A stretch of DNA of 64,000 bases, taken from positions 248,001 to 312,000 of the forward strand of contig NZ_FNIT01000003.1 in NCBI RefSeq assembly GCF_900104035.1, written 5' to 3'. Positions 9,439 to 19,122 of the stretch are shown here, piece by piece; the first letter of the stretch is position 1, and every line of letters begins with the position of its first letter. This DNA comes from Aureimonas jatrophae (lineage in GTDB: Bacteria; Pseudomonadota; Alphaproteobacteria; Rhizobiales; Rhizobiaceae). A program made the position numbers and the translations under genes. The notes below the pieces were generated by a model. That model was given only the letters and a program-made list of their open reading frames with translations, searched no databases and was not told where the DNA came from.

Positions 9439-12120
9439 ATGGCCAAGAGACTTTTTACGTTCAAGCGCGGACACGCGGATCGTACCGTCGATGCGGCGGA
9501 AGCGCTTGGAATGAAAGGGTCGAATCTTGCGGTCCTTGCAGCGCTTGATCTGCCGGTGCCGCCCGGCTTCACGATCTCGACCAGTGCCTGGCGAGAAGCC
9601 GGGACGGCGGGTCTGCCACCGGCGGTCCGTAACGAAATCCTTTCCAGCGTCGAATGGCTCGAAGGTGTGACCGGACGTATGTTCGACGGCGCCGACCGAC
9701 CGCTGTTGCTGGCCGTGCGAACCGGCGCCCGGCATGCCATGCCAGGTCTGGCCGATACGGTTCTAGATGTCGGACTGAATTCGCGAACGGTCGAGCGTTT
9801 GGCGCGCGAACTCGGAGATCTCGGGTTTGCATTCCGTTCCTACCGTCGGTTCATCGAGAGCTATTGCGCGCTCGTGCATGGTCTCGATCCCGGTGAATTC
9901 GACGATGTGACGGATCGGGAGCGGGACCGAGCCGGTTGGGTCGGTTCTGAACCGCACTCGATCGTCGACTGGCGTGCGCTGGTCGTCGCCTATCTCGAAT
10001 TCGTTGAAAACGAATGCGGCGCTTCTCTCCCGCAAACTCCCCTGCAACAACTCTACGATGTCGTCGAGGCGGCTTTTGCAAGTTGGCGAAATCCCGTTGC
10101 ACGAGCCTTTCGCATGGTCCACGGGATCGCCGAAAACGCCGGACTGGCGGTCACCGTCCATGCGATGATCTTCAACGAGCGTGGCGAGAAGTCGGGAACC
10201 GGACGGGCCGTGTCGCGCGATCTGAAGTCGGGCGAGCCGCGGCTGACCGGCGAGTTCACGCTCGGTGGACGGGGTATCGGCGAGGCCATCGGTATATTCC
10301 CGGACACGCTCAATCTCGCAGAGCTGGCGGGCGACGGCAGGGAGCGGTTTCCAGGCGACCTTGCCGCCTTGTCGGATTACGTCCGTCGGGTCGAGCAGCA
10401 TCTCGGTGACGCGGCCGAGATCGACTTCATGGTCGGCGACGGCGAGCTCTTCCTCCTCCAGTCGCGGCCGGCAAAACGCGCGGTCGGCGAGGCGGTCCGG
10501 ATTGCCGTCGAGATGACCCGCGAAAACGTCCTGACGGAAGAAGAGGCCCTTCTTCGTATCGACCCTGCGTCGCTCGACGAATTGCTTCATCCGACCATCG
10601 AACGAAGTGAGGAAACGCACGTCCTCGCCAGAGGCATGCCGGCATCGCCTGGAGCGGCCACAGGCGCCATCGTCTTCACGGCTGAGCAGGCCATCGCGCT
10701 GGCGGCGGAAGGACGCCGCTCGATACTGGTGCGTAACGAGACGATTCCGGAGGACGTGCACGGCATGCACGTGACCGAAGGCGTGCTGACGATCAGGGGC
10801 GGCACGACAAGTCATGCTGCAGTTGTCGCGCGCGGTATCGGCAAGCCATGCGTCACCGGTGCCGGATCGCTGCGCATCACGCAGGACGGCAAGGCTTTGA
10901 TCGCGGCTGGGCGGACCTTTGAGTTTGGCGATGCCCTCACAATCGACGGTACCACCGGCGACGTCATCGCCGGAACGGCGCGGCTTCGCCGCCCGACCCT
11001 GACGGGCGACTTTGCGACCCTGATGTCGATGGCGGATCGTGCACGCCGCATGCGGGTTCGGACGAACGCCGAGACCCCGGCGGAAGCGAGAGCCGCTCGA
11101 GCCTTCGGGGCCGAGGGAATCGGACTGTGCCGAACGGAGCATATGTTCTTCGAAGGCGAGCGCATCCGAGTCATGCGCGAGATGATCATGGCCAGCGACG
11201 AAGAAGGGCGTCGCTCCGCTCTCGATCGTCTGCTGCCGATCCAGCGATCCGACTTCATCGAACTGTTCGAGATCATGGCGGGCCTTCCGGTCATGATCCG
11301 ACTTCTGGATCCGCCGCTGCACGAGTTCCTGCCGAAGGGCGAGCAGGAGATTGCGGATACGGCGCAAACCCTCGGTATCACCGAGGCCGTCGTTGCCGAA
11401 CGCCTTCAGTCGCTTCAAGAATTCAATCCGATGCTCGGTCATCGTGGGTGCCGCCTTGCGGTCTCCCATCCCGAAATCGTCGAGATGCAGGCGCGGGCGA
11501 TCTTCGAAGCCGCGCTTGAAGCCGGTCAGCGCAAGGGCAAGGCCGTCGTTCCCGAGATCATGGTTCCGCTGGTCGGTCTGCGAAAGGAACTGGACTTCGT
11601 GAAGGCTCGCGTCGACGAGATCGCGGAACTCGTGATGGCGGAGCAGGGGCGTAGCCTGACCTACCTCGTGGGTACGATGATCGAGTTGCCCCGTGCCATC
11701 GTGCGGGCCGACAGCATCGCCGAGGCGGCTGACTTCTTCTCGTTCGGAACGAACGATCTGACTCAGACCGTCTACGGCATATCTCGAGACGACGCCGCTA
11801 ACTTCCTGTCGACCTACCAGCGTCTGGGGATCATGGACCGCGACCCGTTCCAGTCTCTCGATGTCGAAGGAGTCGGGCAGCTGATCGCGCTTGGGGTCGA
11901 GCGGGCTCGGCGCACCAAACCGGATATCTCGCTCGGGGTTTGCGGCGAGCAGGGCGGTGATCCGACCTCGATCGCTTTCTTTGAAGAGACCGGCCTCGAC
12001 TACGTGTCCTGCTCGCCCTATCGCGTACCGATCGCGCGTCTCGCGGCTGCGCAGGCAGCAATCCGGTTCGAACGGGCGATGCGTGCAGCCTCTTCACCTA
12101 AGACTCGAAGTCGCAGCTAG
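9439..12120 (+). CDS. ppdK: Pyruvate, phosphate dikinase
   Basis: Interconverts pyruvate, ATP and Pi with PEP, AMP and PPi; in Rhizobiales it supports PEP metabolism beside PEP carboxykinase. The 893-aa length is standard. Residues 1-350 form the ATP-grasp nucleotide domain (KGSNLAVLAALDLPVPPGFTIS at the start), the phosphohistidine swivel domain has GGTTSHAAVVARG with catalytic His459, and the TIM-barrel PEP domain ends with VCGEQGGDP and catalytic Cys835. It stands alone between a terminator and a non-coding stretch. Confidence 0.97.
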   Translation: MAKRLFTFKRGHADRTVDAAEALGMKGSNLAVLAALDLPVPPGFTISTSAWREAGTAGLPPAVRNEILSSVEWLEGVTGRMFDGADRPLLLAVRTGARHAMPGLADTVLDVGLNSRTVERLARELGDLGFAFRSYRRFIESYCALVHGLDPGEFDDVTDRERDRAGWVGSEPHSIVDWRALVVAYLEFVENECGASLPQTPLQQLYDVVEAAFASWRNPVARAFRMVHGIAENAGLAVTVHAMIFNERGEKSGTGRAVSRDLKSGEPRLTGEFTLGGRGIGEAIGIFPDTLNLAELAGDGRERFPGDLAALSDYVRRVEQHLGDAAEIDFMVGDGELFLLQSRPAKRAVGEAVRIAVEMTRENVLTEEEALLRIDPASLDELLHPTIERSEETHVLARGMPASPGAATGAIVFTAEQAIALAAEGRRSILVRNETIPEDVHGMHVTEGVLTIRGGTTSHAAVVARGIGKPCVTGAGSLRITQDGKALIAAGRTFEFGDALTIDGTTGDVIAGTARLRRPTLTGDFATLMSMADRARRMRVRTNAETPAEARAARAFGAEGIGLCRTEHMFFEGERIRVMREMIMASDEEGRRSALDRLLPIQRSDFIELFEIMAGLPVMIRLLDPPLHEFLPKGEQEIADTAQTLGITEAVVAERLQSLQEFNPMLGHRGCRLAVSHPEIVEMQARAIFEAALEAGQRKGKAVVPEIMVPLVGLRKELDFVKARVDEIAELVMAEQGRSLTYLVGTMIELPRAIVRADSIAEAADFFSFGTNDLTQTVYGISRDDAANFLSTYQRLGIMDRDPFQSLDVEGVGQLIALGVERARRTKPDISLGVCGEQGGDPTSIAFFEETGLDYVSCSPYRVPIARLAAAQAAIRFERAMRAASSPKTRSRS

Positions 12121-12424
12121 AAAATGCATAGTTATCGTTGGTTGTGCTGATGTCTTCACGAACCCGATGAATAGCCCGTTCGGCTTCGCTGGACCTTTCG
12201 AATAGTTAGCCCTTGTCGGAGGCGATCTCAAAAGCGGCGGTTGCCCGATCAGAGGGCTGGCGCCTCGATCATGGTGCGGTACCGCAGGGCTGATCGCTCA
12301 GCGTCCGCGAACCACGGTAGCAGCCGACAGGCTGGTCTCATGCTGGACACATGCGCACTCCGGCGGCACGCTTCCCCTCATACATTCATCGGCGATTCAA
12401 CGCCGGACCGGGAGAACGTTCCCC
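12121..12424. other. Intergenic region after ppdK
   Basis: About 300 bases with no supported gene, RNA or strong hairpin. Presumably holds the promoter of the acyl-CoA ligase gene. Confidence 0.5.
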
Positions 12425-14044
12425 ATGCTGGGACTGATGCAACAGTGGCCGTTGCTCTGCACGAAGGTCATCGACCATGCCGCGGAGCACCACGGTCGTC
12501 GCGAAGTCGTCTCGCGCTCGGTCGAAGGACCCTTGCATCGAACGAGTTACAGCGAGGTGCGTCGCCGCGCCCTTCGTCTCGCAAAGCGCCTGGCACGCGA
12601 CGGCGTTCAACCCGGCGATCGTATGGCAACCATGGCGTGGAACACGTGGCGCCATCTGGAATGCTGGTACGGGATCGTCGGCGCCGGTGCGGTCTACCAT
12701 ACGCTGAACCCGCGTCTTTTCCCCGAGCAGATCGCATGGATCATGAACGATGCGGATGACCGCATGCTGTTCGTCGATCTGACCTTCATTCCCCTCGTCG
12801 AGGCATTGGCTCCCAGCTTACCTCGGTTGCGGCGGATCGTCGTCCTGTGCGCGCGTGACAGTCTCCCGTCGTCGACCCTCGATCTCACCACCTACGAGGA
12901 TTACCTTGCCGAGGCCGACGAGGACTTTCGCTGGGTCGAGGTCGCGGAAGGAGACGCCGCCGGCATGTGCTATACGTCGGGCACGACCGGCACGCCGAAA
13001 GGGGTTGTCTACTCCCATCGGTCCAACGTTCTTCATTCTTTGATCGCGGTCCAGCCGGACGCCATGAACCTGCGGTCGCGCGATCGCGTCATGCCGGTTG
13101 TTCCGCTGTTCCATGCAAACGGATGGGGCATCGCGTTTTCCGCCCCGATGGTCGGCGCCGCACTCGTCCTGCCAGGGCCCAAGCTCGACGGAGCATCGAT
13201 CGGAACGCTCCTTCGCGACGAGAGAGTGACGTTCAGCGCTGCGGTGCCGACGATCTGGCTCATGCTTCTCCAGTATCTCGATGCCAATGGTCTCGATCTC
13301 CCGGATCTGCGTCGCGTCGTGATCGGTGGCGCTGCCTGTCCCCGCGTCGTGACCGAGGCGTTTGAAACACGTTATGGCGTCGAAGTCGTCCACGCATGGG
13401 GCATGACCGAACTCAGCCCGCTGGGCACCCTCAATGTCATGAACGCGGACACGGCCGATCTCTCGCTCGATGAACAGCTCGCACTCAAGCAGAAGCAGGG
13501 TCGCGTTCCCTTTGGCGTTGAGATGCGCGTCGTCGGTGACGATGGCGCCGAGTTGCCTCGTGACGGTCGCACGTTCGGACGGCTGATGGTGAAAGGTCCG
13601 GCCGTGTCGGCGTCCTATCATGGAGCGCAAGCTGGGCTCGATGATGCGGGATGGTTCGACACTGGCGACGTTGCGCATATCGACGAGAATGGCTTCATGC
13701 AGATCACCGACCGCGCGAAGGACGTTATCAAATCCGGCGGCGAATGGATCTCGTCGATCGATCTCGAGAATTTGGCTGTCGGTCACCCGTCGGTGGCCGA
13801 GGCAGCTGTGATCGGAGTTTCGCATTCGCGTTGGGGTGAGCGACCACTTCTCATCATCGTGCCGAAGGCAGGGTGCAGTGTCAGCCGGGACGCAATCTTG
13901 GGCTTTCTCGACGGAAAGGTCGCGCGGTGGTGGCTGCCGGATGACGTCGTGATCGTCGATGAGATTCCCCACACCGCGACCGGCAAGATCCAGAAGACCG
14001 CGCTGCGGGACCGCTATCGTGACTATCGTCTTCCGACCGCATGA
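12425..14044 (+). CDS. Medium/long-chain fatty acyl-CoA ligase (AMP-forming)
   Basis: A 539-aa ANL-superfamily enzyme that activates fatty acids to acyl-CoA through an acyl-adenylate. The P-loop-like motif [18 protein letters not shown] lies near residue 180, the adenylate motif [12 protein letters not shown] near 320, the [12 protein letters not shown] hinge block near 410, and the catalytic Lys in [13 protein letters not shown] close to the C-terminus. The N-terminus ([24 protein letters not shown]) resembles the FadK/AlkK-like group. Chain length is inferred only from this resemblance. Confidence 0.92.
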   Translation: MLGLMQQWPLLCTKVIDHAAEHHGRREVVSRSVEGPLHRTSYSEVRRRALRLAKRLARDGVQPGDRMATMAWNTWRHLECWYGIVGAGAVYHTLNPRLFPEQIAWIMNDADDRMLFVDLTFIPLVEALAPSLPRLRRIVVLCARDSLPSSTLDLTTYEDYLAEADEDFRWVEVAEGDAAGMCYTSGTTGTPKGVVYSHRSNVLHSLIAVQPDAMNLRSRDRVMPVVPLFHANGWGIAFSAPMVGAALVLPGPKLDGASIGTLLRDERVTFSAAVPTIWLMLLQYLDANGLDLPDLRRVVIGGAACPRVVTEAFETRYGVEVVHAWGMTELSPLGTLNVMNADTADLSLDEQLALKQKQGRVPFGVEMRVVGDDGAELPRDGRTFGRLMVKGPAVSASYHGAQAGLDDAGWFDTGDVAHIDENGFMQITDRAKDVIKSGGEWISSIDLENLAVGHPSVAEAAVIGVSHSRWGERPLLIIVPKAGCSVSRDAILGFLDGKVARWWLPDDVVIVDEIPHTATGKIQKTALRDRYRDYRLPTA

Positions 14045-14085
14045 AATGATAGGATCGACCCCGTACGTTCGGAGTTCGCAAGCGC

Positions 14086-14925
14086 ATGGCAGGCCATTAC
14101 ATCGTCGGGCGAACAAAGACCGCGGACTGGGCCTGGTCATGCGCCGCCTTCGCTCCGGCCGTGATGATCAGCGCGATCGTCTTGTTTCGACTGACCGTTC
14201 TCGACGAAGAGACGCTGTCCTGGAGCTTCGCCCTGGCGGCTGCCTTGGTTGCAGCCGGTTTTGTTCTGGCGCTCGTCGCCTGCGGGATCGTCTGGCATCG
14301 CGGGAAACACGGAGGTGGACGCGCAACAGCGGCCTTGACCGTCGCGCTGGTTGCCGCGGCGCCATTCGCTCTGCTGGGATGGCTCTACAGCCAGTATCCG
14401 ACCGGCAACTCGGCAGCGACGACGGGACTTGAGCAGCCGGTGACGTCGGGTGATCCGAACGGCGGGGTAAGGCCGCTTGTCGGCCGTGATTTCCAAGCGA
14501 CAGCGTCGACCGTCTACGGAGCAGCCCGCACGGCGTTCGAAGGAAGCGGTATCGCGATCGTCGACGTCGGAACCTCCAGCCTTCCCCGGCCTGCCGCGGG
14601 TGATCTCGGCGTCAGCGGACTCGTGACGACGCCGGTTCCAACGCCTCGCGACAGCATTGACCCCACGCAGCCCTTTGATCGGTTCGCAGGTCTTGATGCA
14701 ACGGACTACACGATCCAGGGCGTTGCGACCGTACCGATCCTCGGGTCGCCAAGTGATGTCGTGGTGCGGATCCAGGAAGATAACGGGGAAACCTACGTCG
14801 ATATGACCTCGCGTTCGCGCACCTTGCCACTCGACCTTGGTCAAAACCGTCGGATCATCGAAGGTTTCATGGCGCGACTCGAAGAGGCCATGAACGTTCT
14901 GGAGGGCGTTACGCCGGAGGAGTAG
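14086..14925 (+). CDS. DUF1499 domain membrane protein
   Basis: A 279-aa protein with three predicted membrane helices in residues 15-105, then a soluble DUF1499 domain (about 140-275) recognised by the pattern PFDRFAGLDATDYTIQ, VDMTSRSRTLPLDLGQN and RRIIEGFMARLEEAM. The function of DUF1499 is unknown. Its 3' end overlaps that of the converging MBL-fold gene by 17 bases. Confidence 0.85.
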   Translation: MAGHYIVGRTKTADWAWSCAAFAPAVMISAIVLFRLTVLDEETLSWSFALAAALVAAGFVLALVACGIVWHRGKHGGGRATAALTVALVAAAPFALLGWLYSQYPTGNSAATTGLEQPVTSGDPNGGVRPLVGRDFQATASTVYGAARTAFEGSGIAIVDVGTSSLPRPAAGDLGVSGLVTTPVPTPRDSIDPTQPFDRFAGLDATDYTIQGVATVPILGSPSDVVVRIQEDNGETYVDMTSRSRTLPLDLGQNRRIIEGFMARLEEAMNVLEGVTPEE

Positions 14926-15760
14926 GCGCCGGCGTCAGTCGGAATCGGTCGCCTGTGCTTTCAACCAAACCGCGCTCGACCAAATCATCGAGATGGGCGC
15001 GGGTCGAGAGCGTGGCAGCTCGCGTCAGGGATGCATCGAGATCTCGATAAAGGTCTGCGACGATGTCACCGACCCTAGCAGGACCAGCCGCGAGACGCTG
15101 CAAGACGGCCGACTCGCGCATCCTGCGGTGAGTCCGCAACGCCCGCAGTAGCGGTTGCGGCCTTTCTACGGGGCCGCCATGGCCTGGGAGATAACGCGTC
15201 TCCGACCTCCGCATAAGGCGATCGAGGGATGCGAGGTAGTCCCGTATTCGTCCATCCGGTGGAACGATAACGCTCGTCGACCATGCCATGACGTGGTCCC
15301 CCGAAAAGAGGATCGACGTGTCCGGCAAAGCGAACGAGAGGTGGTCCATCGAATGCCCCGGCGTCGCGATAACCTCGATGTCGGTGTCTCCGAGCAGATG
15401 GCGTGAACCATCCTCGAGGTGTCGATCCATCGGGCCGTCGTATCGGGGCGATGCGAAGATGGGTGCGCCGACCTTGTTCTGAAGCGAGACTGCCAGATCG
15501 CTATGGTCCCGATGTCCGTGCGTTAGCAGGATGCCGGACACATGACGGCCATCTAGGGCGGCCAGCAACGCCTTCAGATGACGCTGATCGAGAGGACCTG
15601 GATCGATGACAACGAGTTTTGCGGATCCGACGAGGTAGGTATTCGTCCCATGAAAAGTCATGGGACCTGCATTCGACGCCGTCAGTCGCAGGACATTCGG
15701 CGCAACGGAAACCGGTGTGCCATGGCAGGGGTCGAACTCGCGGTCCAGCGGAAGGCTCAT
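14909..15760 (-). CDS. MBL-fold metallo-hydrolase (beta-lactamase-like/LACTB2 type)
   Basis: A 283-aa metallo-beta-lactamase-fold hydrolase. The metal site HGHRDHSDL is near residue 80, the following His in TPGHSMDHLSF and the later FSGDHVMAWS and LPGHGGPV histidine motifs are all present. The C-terminal 80 residues form a winged-helix module (LRTHRRMRESAVLQRLAAGPARVGD) of the LACTB2/BLACT_WH type. Such enzymes are hydrolases or ribonucleases of unclear substrate. Divergent from trhO with an 82-base gap; tail overlaps DUF1499 by 17 bases. Confidence 0.9.
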   Translation of the reverse strand: MSLPLDREFDPCHGTPVSVAPNVLRLTASNAGPMTFHGTNTYLVGSAKLVVIDPGPLDQRHLKALLAALDGRHVSGILLTHGHRDHSDLAVSLQNKVGAPIFASPRYDGPMDRHLEDGSRHLLGDTDIEVIATPGHSMDHLSFALPDTSILFSGDHVMAWSTSVIVPPDGRIRDYLASLDRLMRRSETRYLPGHGGPVERPQPLLRALRTHRRMRESAVLQRLAAGPARVGDIVADLYRDLDASLTRAATLSTRAHLDDLVERGLVESTGDRFRLTPAPTPPA

Positions 15761-15842
15761 TCCTGCGAATTAGCGTCGTTCAACACGGATGAGAAGCGTC
15801 GGGCTCACTGGTCACACCTGACCGCAGATTTTAAGAAGCGGC

Positions 15843-16739
15843 ATGACCTATTCCGTCGCAGCATTTTACCGCTTCGTTGCGGTCGATGACCCCCAAGCTG
15901 AACGAGACGAGCTCGACGCGTTTTGTCGCGAGGCCGGCCTGATCGGCACGATCCTCCTAGCGCATGAAGGTATCAACGGAACCGTCGCCGGCGCGGCCGC
16001 ATCGATCCACGAACTCCTGTCGAGATTGGGCGAACGGCTCGGCCTCAGCGACCGAGATATCAAGCGATCCGAAACCGAGATCGCGCCCTTCAAACGACTG
16101 CGTGTTCGGGTTCGCCCGGAGATCATCACGATGCGGGCGTCCGAGGCCGATCCGGCTCAACGCACGGGGCGACATGTATCGGCAGTGGAATGGAACGAAC
16201 TTATCGCGAATCCCGACGTTCTGATCCTCGATACGCGCAATCGGTACGAGACGGTCATTGGTACGTTCGAGCGCGCCATCGTACCGCCAATCGACCAGTT
16301 CACGGAGTTCAAGGACTTTGTCGACCGCGAACTGGACCCCGGAAAGCATCAGCAGATCGCCATGTTCTGTACCGGTGGCATCCGTTGCGAGAAGGCGTCG
16401 GCGTACATGTTGGCGCGTGGCTTTGCTGAAGTCATGCAACTCGACGGCGGGATCCTCCGCTATCTCGAAGACGTCCCGAGTGGCGCGTCGCGCTGGAAAG
16501 GGGATTGCTTCGTCTTCGACGGCAGAACGGCCCTGGGAGCCGACCTCTCGCACGGTCGCTGGGAAAGCTGTTTCGGTTGCGGAGGGCCGGTTGGTGAAAC
16601 CGAACGCGCGTCCGACCGGTACGAAGCTGGCGTCTCCTGTCCACGTTGCCATGCCACGCTCACCCCCGATCGGGCCGAGAGGCTTCGCCGTCGACACCGC
16701 GACCTGCGCCGAGGGATCGGGAGCCGCGACGAGACTTAA
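15843..16739 (+). CDS. trhO: tRNA uridine-34 hydroxylase TrhO (rhodanese-like, YceA family)
   Basis: Oxygen-dependent 5-hydroxylation of wobble uridine (ho5U34) in tRNA. The 298-aa protein has the N-terminal YceA domain (AFYRFVAVDDP, then LLAHEGINGTVAG), a rhodanese domain from about residue 120 with catalytic Cys176 in FCTGGIRCEKAS, and a C-terminal cysteine-rich tail (CFGCGG and CPRCHATL) that can bind zinc, as in the family. Length and order are complete. Confidence 0.93.
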   Translation: MTYSVAAFYRFVAVDDPQAERDELDAFCREAGLIGTILLAHEGINGTVAGAAASIHELLSRLGERLGLSDRDIKRSETEIAPFKRLRVRVRPEIITMRASEADPAQRTGRHVSAVEWNELIANPDVLILDTRNRYETVIGTFERAIVPPIDQFTEFKDFVDRELDPGKHQQIAMFCTGGIRCEKASAYMLARGFAEVMQLDGGILRYLEDVPSGASRWKGDCFVFDGRTALGADLSHGRWESCFGCGGPVGETERASDRYEAGVSCPRCHATLTPDRAERLRRRHRDLRRGIGSRDET

Positions 16740-16829
16740 CTCCGTCTTATCCTGCCGTGCAGCTATTGCCCTGCAACATGGCAGAGTTATCTCCGTTCGA
16801 GCGGAGGACCCGGGATCGACGGAGTCGTT

Positions 16830-17231
16830 ATGAGTGCGCTACGGCAACCACGCCGGCATCTCTTCCGAATTTTGGGCGCCGGCGGCACCGCCGCCTTGCT
16901 GACCGCGTGGCAAACAGCCGATGGGTTTCCGTGGGCTGAGAATGCCATGGACGTTCAAGGGCGTATCGCGGAGATGCGGCGTGCGACACCGCTCGACATG
17001 GCCAACGGATCGACCCTCGAAGACATCCAGTTTGATGGTAACCGTTTGACCATGCGCTTGCGGGTCGATGACCGCCTCGACTTAGCTGGCGTTCGCGACG
17101 GTGATCGAGACGATCAATGCGACGTCTGGCGTAGCGCGCTTCGGAGCCGCGAGCTCAACACGGTCGAATATCGGTACACGCAGACCGGAGCGACGTCCTC
17201 GCTTTTCCTCGACCGCACGGTTTGCAACTAG
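16830..17231 (+). CDS. Hypothetical exported protein
   Basis: A 133-aa protein with a basic, then hydrophobic N-terminus (residues 12-32, ending around WQTADGFPWAEN) that looks like a signal peptide or anchor, followed by a mixed alpha/beta domain with one Cys in DDQCDVW and one at the C-terminus (TVCN), which could form a disulfide. No family recognised. A CGGAG ribosome site precedes ATG 16830. Confidence 0.6.
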   Translation: MSALRQPRRHLFRILGAGGTAALLTAWQTADGFPWAENAMDVQGRIAEMRRATPLDMANGSTLEDIQFDGNRLTMRLRVDDRLDLAGVRDGDRDDQCDVWRSALRSRELNTVEYRYTQTGATSSLFLDRTVCN

Positions 17232-17320
17232 ACCACAAAACGCATGCGTGCCTTGCTTGAGCAACGCAATTCCGGAGGACCGCTTGCGTATGCTGTCGTA
17301 CCCCTCGTACGCCACTCACG

Positions 17321-18193
17321 CTAAGCGCGGTTGAAGTTCGGAGCAAAGGCTTGGCGGATCAGTCCCCCGCGTGGGCCGGCAACCAGGGACAGAAGATAAC
17401 CGACGCTCGCAGACAGGATGATCGCAGGCGACGACGGCAGATCGTGGTGGAACGAGATCAGCAAGCCCGCCAGCGACGACGCAATGCCGAGCGCAGCGGC
17501 AACGATCATCTGACCCGAGACGCTTGCTGACCAGAAACGACTCGACGCGGCCGGAAGCATCATGATGCCGATGACCATGAGCGTACCCAGCGCCTGAAAC
17601 CCGCCGACGAGGTTCAGAACGACCAGCACAAGAAAGATACCGTGGGCCACGCCGCCTGCGGGGCCAAGCGTGCGCAGAAACGCCGGGTCCAGGCACGCCG
17701 CAACGATCGCACGGTAAAGCAAGGCAATCAGAATCAATGAAACCGTCGCGACGCTCGCCATCAAGAGCAGCGCTGCATCGTCCAACGCCAGGACCGTTCC
17801 GAACAGGACGTGGAGAAGGTCGATATTCGAACCTTTGACCGACACCAGAAGGACGCCGAGCCCGAGCGACGCGAGATAGAAGGCCGCGAAGCTCGCATCC
17901 TCTCGAATAGTCGTGAATCGCGAAACGAGGCCGGCGAGTGCCGCCACGAGGAGTCCGGAAACGAGTCCGCCCAGCGCCATCGCGAACAAGGAAAATCCGG
18001 CCAGGAGGAAGCCGATCGCGGCTCCGGGAAGAATGGCGTGCGACATCGCATCGCCGATCAAGCTCATTCGTCGGAGAACGAGGATGACGCCGAGCGGACA
18101 GGCCCCGAGCGAAAGCGCCACACATCCCAGAAGCGCACGGCGCATGAACCCAAAATCCGCAAACGGTGCGATCGCAAACTCCCAGACACTCAT
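17321..18193 (-). CDS. Zinc/manganese ABC transporter permease (AztB/ZnuB family)
   Basis: A 290-aa inner-membrane permease of the ABC-3 metal family with eight or nine hydrophobic segments. The family block LGVILVLRRMSLIGDAMSHAILPGAA lies at residues 34-59, and a later GTLMVIGIMMLPAASSRFW block is typical of metal permeases. Its start overlaps the stop of the ATP-binding gene (ATGA), so the two are coupled. A Zur box upstream of the unit points to zinc rather than manganese. No substrate-binding protein gene lies beside it. Confidence 0.88.
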   Translation of the reverse strand: MSVWEFAIAPFADFGFMRRALLGCVALSLGACPLGVILVLRRMSLIGDAMSHAILPGAAIGFLLAGFSLFAMALGGLVSGLLVAALAGLVSRFTTIREDASFAAFYLASLGLGVLLVSVKGSNIDLLHVLFGTVLALDDAALLLMASVATVSLILIALLYRAIVAACLDPAFLRTLGPAGGVAHGIFLVLVVLNLVGGFQALGTLMVIGIMMLPAASSRFWSASVSGQMIVAAALGIASSLAGLLISFHHDLPSSPAIILSASVGYLLSLVAGPRGGLIRQAFAPNFNRA

Positions 18194-18900
18194 TCCGCCG
18201 CGAACCTTGCTTCGTTCCCCTCACCGGACAGCATGGCCGCAAAGGCTGTGTCGGTCGGGCCATGTGTAACCAGGCGGTGCCGAAGCAGCATGACTTGAGC
18301 GAACTCGCGTCTCACCAGGGCCATGTCATGCAGGACGGCGACAATGGTACGACCGTTCATGTGCCACTCGCGAAGCAGCGCCATCAGCACGTTTGTCGTC
18401 TTTGCATCGACGGCCGCAAACGGTTCGTCCAGGAGCATGAGGGGAGCGTCCTGAAGGATCAGGCGAGCAAAAAGGGCGCGTTGAAACTGCCCGCCGGACA
18501 ACTGGGCGATCTGGGTGCGGGTTTGGGTTGTGAGTCCAACGCGTTCGATAGCGGCGAGAAGCCGGTTCTCCTCAGATGCGGCAAGACTGCGCGACAGGCC
18601 GATACGCGGCCAAGCGCCTAACGAAACGAAATCGGCCACGTCGATCGGGAAGCTTCGATCGATCTCCTGCGCCTGCGGCAAGTAGGCGATGTCCGCACGC
18701 CGCAGACCGTCAAGCGAGATGCGACCTGTCGTCAATCGAACGATACCCATGATCGCGCGAAGGAGGGTCGATTTCCCGGCTCCATTCTCGCCGACCACAG
18801 CCGTCATCGAGCCACGCTCGAACGTCGCATCGACGTCTGAGAGGGCGAGCGTTCGGCCGAACCGTACGCCGACGTTCTCCAAGCGAATAGCCGCCGACAC
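18190..18900 (-). CDS. Zinc ABC transporter ATP-binding protein (AztA-like)
   Basis: A 236-aa ABC ATPase. Walker A GENGAGKST is at residues 37-45, the Q-loop segment YLPQAQEIDRSFPIDVADFV is characteristic of the AztA/manganese-zinc group, then the signature LSGGQFQRALFARL, Walker B LMLLDEPFAAVD and switch His in VLHDM. I place the start at GTG 18900, directly after the stop of the 38-aa ORF; a TTG at 18930 would overlap it and add 10 residues. Transcribed with the downstream permease under the Zur box. Confidence 0.88.
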   Translation of the reverse strand: MSAAIRLENVGVRFGRTLALSDVDATFERGSMTAVVGENGAGKSTLLRAIMGIVRLTTGRISLDGLRRADIAYLPQAQEIDRSFPIDVADFVSLGAWPRIGLSRSLAASEENRLLAAIERVGLTTQTRTQIAQLSGGQFQRALFARLILQDAPLMLLDEPFAAVDAKTTNVLMALLREWHMNGRTIVAVLHDMALVRREFAQVMLLRHRLVTHGPTDTAFAAMLSGEGNEARFAAE

Positions 18901-18901
18901 G

Positions 18902-19018
18902 TTAGCCGCCGATCGTGAGACCGACGCCAAGCCACAGCATCATGAGCGGCACGGCGACAAGGAGCAGCCGGCGCAACGCTGAACTCCGGAGAACGGATCG
19001 GGGAAGGGAAGACGACAT
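18902..19018 (-). CDS. 38-aa single-pass membrane micropeptide in the zinc operon
   Basis: ATG 19018 to TAA 18902 encodes 38 residues: a short basic, Ser/Arg-rich head followed by one strong hydrophobic helix (LLLVAVPLMMLWLGVGLTIGG, residues 18-38 in two pieces). The stop abuts the GTG start of the ATPase gene, and the ORF starts 31 bases downstream of the Zur box. It is the only ORF between operator and transporter, which argues that it is translated. It may be a small transporter subunit, a leader peptide, or chance. Confidence 0.5.
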   Translation of the reverse strand: MSSSLPRSVLRSSALRRLLLVAVPLMMLWLGVGLTIGG

Positions 19019-19048
19019 AAGCGTCCCATCATGTGCGTGATACGGCGT

Positions 19049-19061
19049 GTTATAACATAAC
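19049..19061 (-). promoter_or_regulatory. Zur box
   Basis: GTTATAACATAAC matches the alphaproteobacterial Zur operator GTTAT-N3-ATAAC exactly. The minus-strand TATAAC inside it could serve as the -10 element, so Zur-Zn binding would block the promoter of the transporter operon. Confidence 0.85.
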
Positions 19062-19122
19062 GCCGCGTCGCGGAAGTGTCTTGGATGATGGGACGCAGGG
19101 TCGCTCGTTCTCCGGAACGACC

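Noticed and set aside
9763-11469. A 568-codon open frame antisense to ppdK
   Set aside because: Same reason; ppdK is complete and its catalytic residues are placed correctly.
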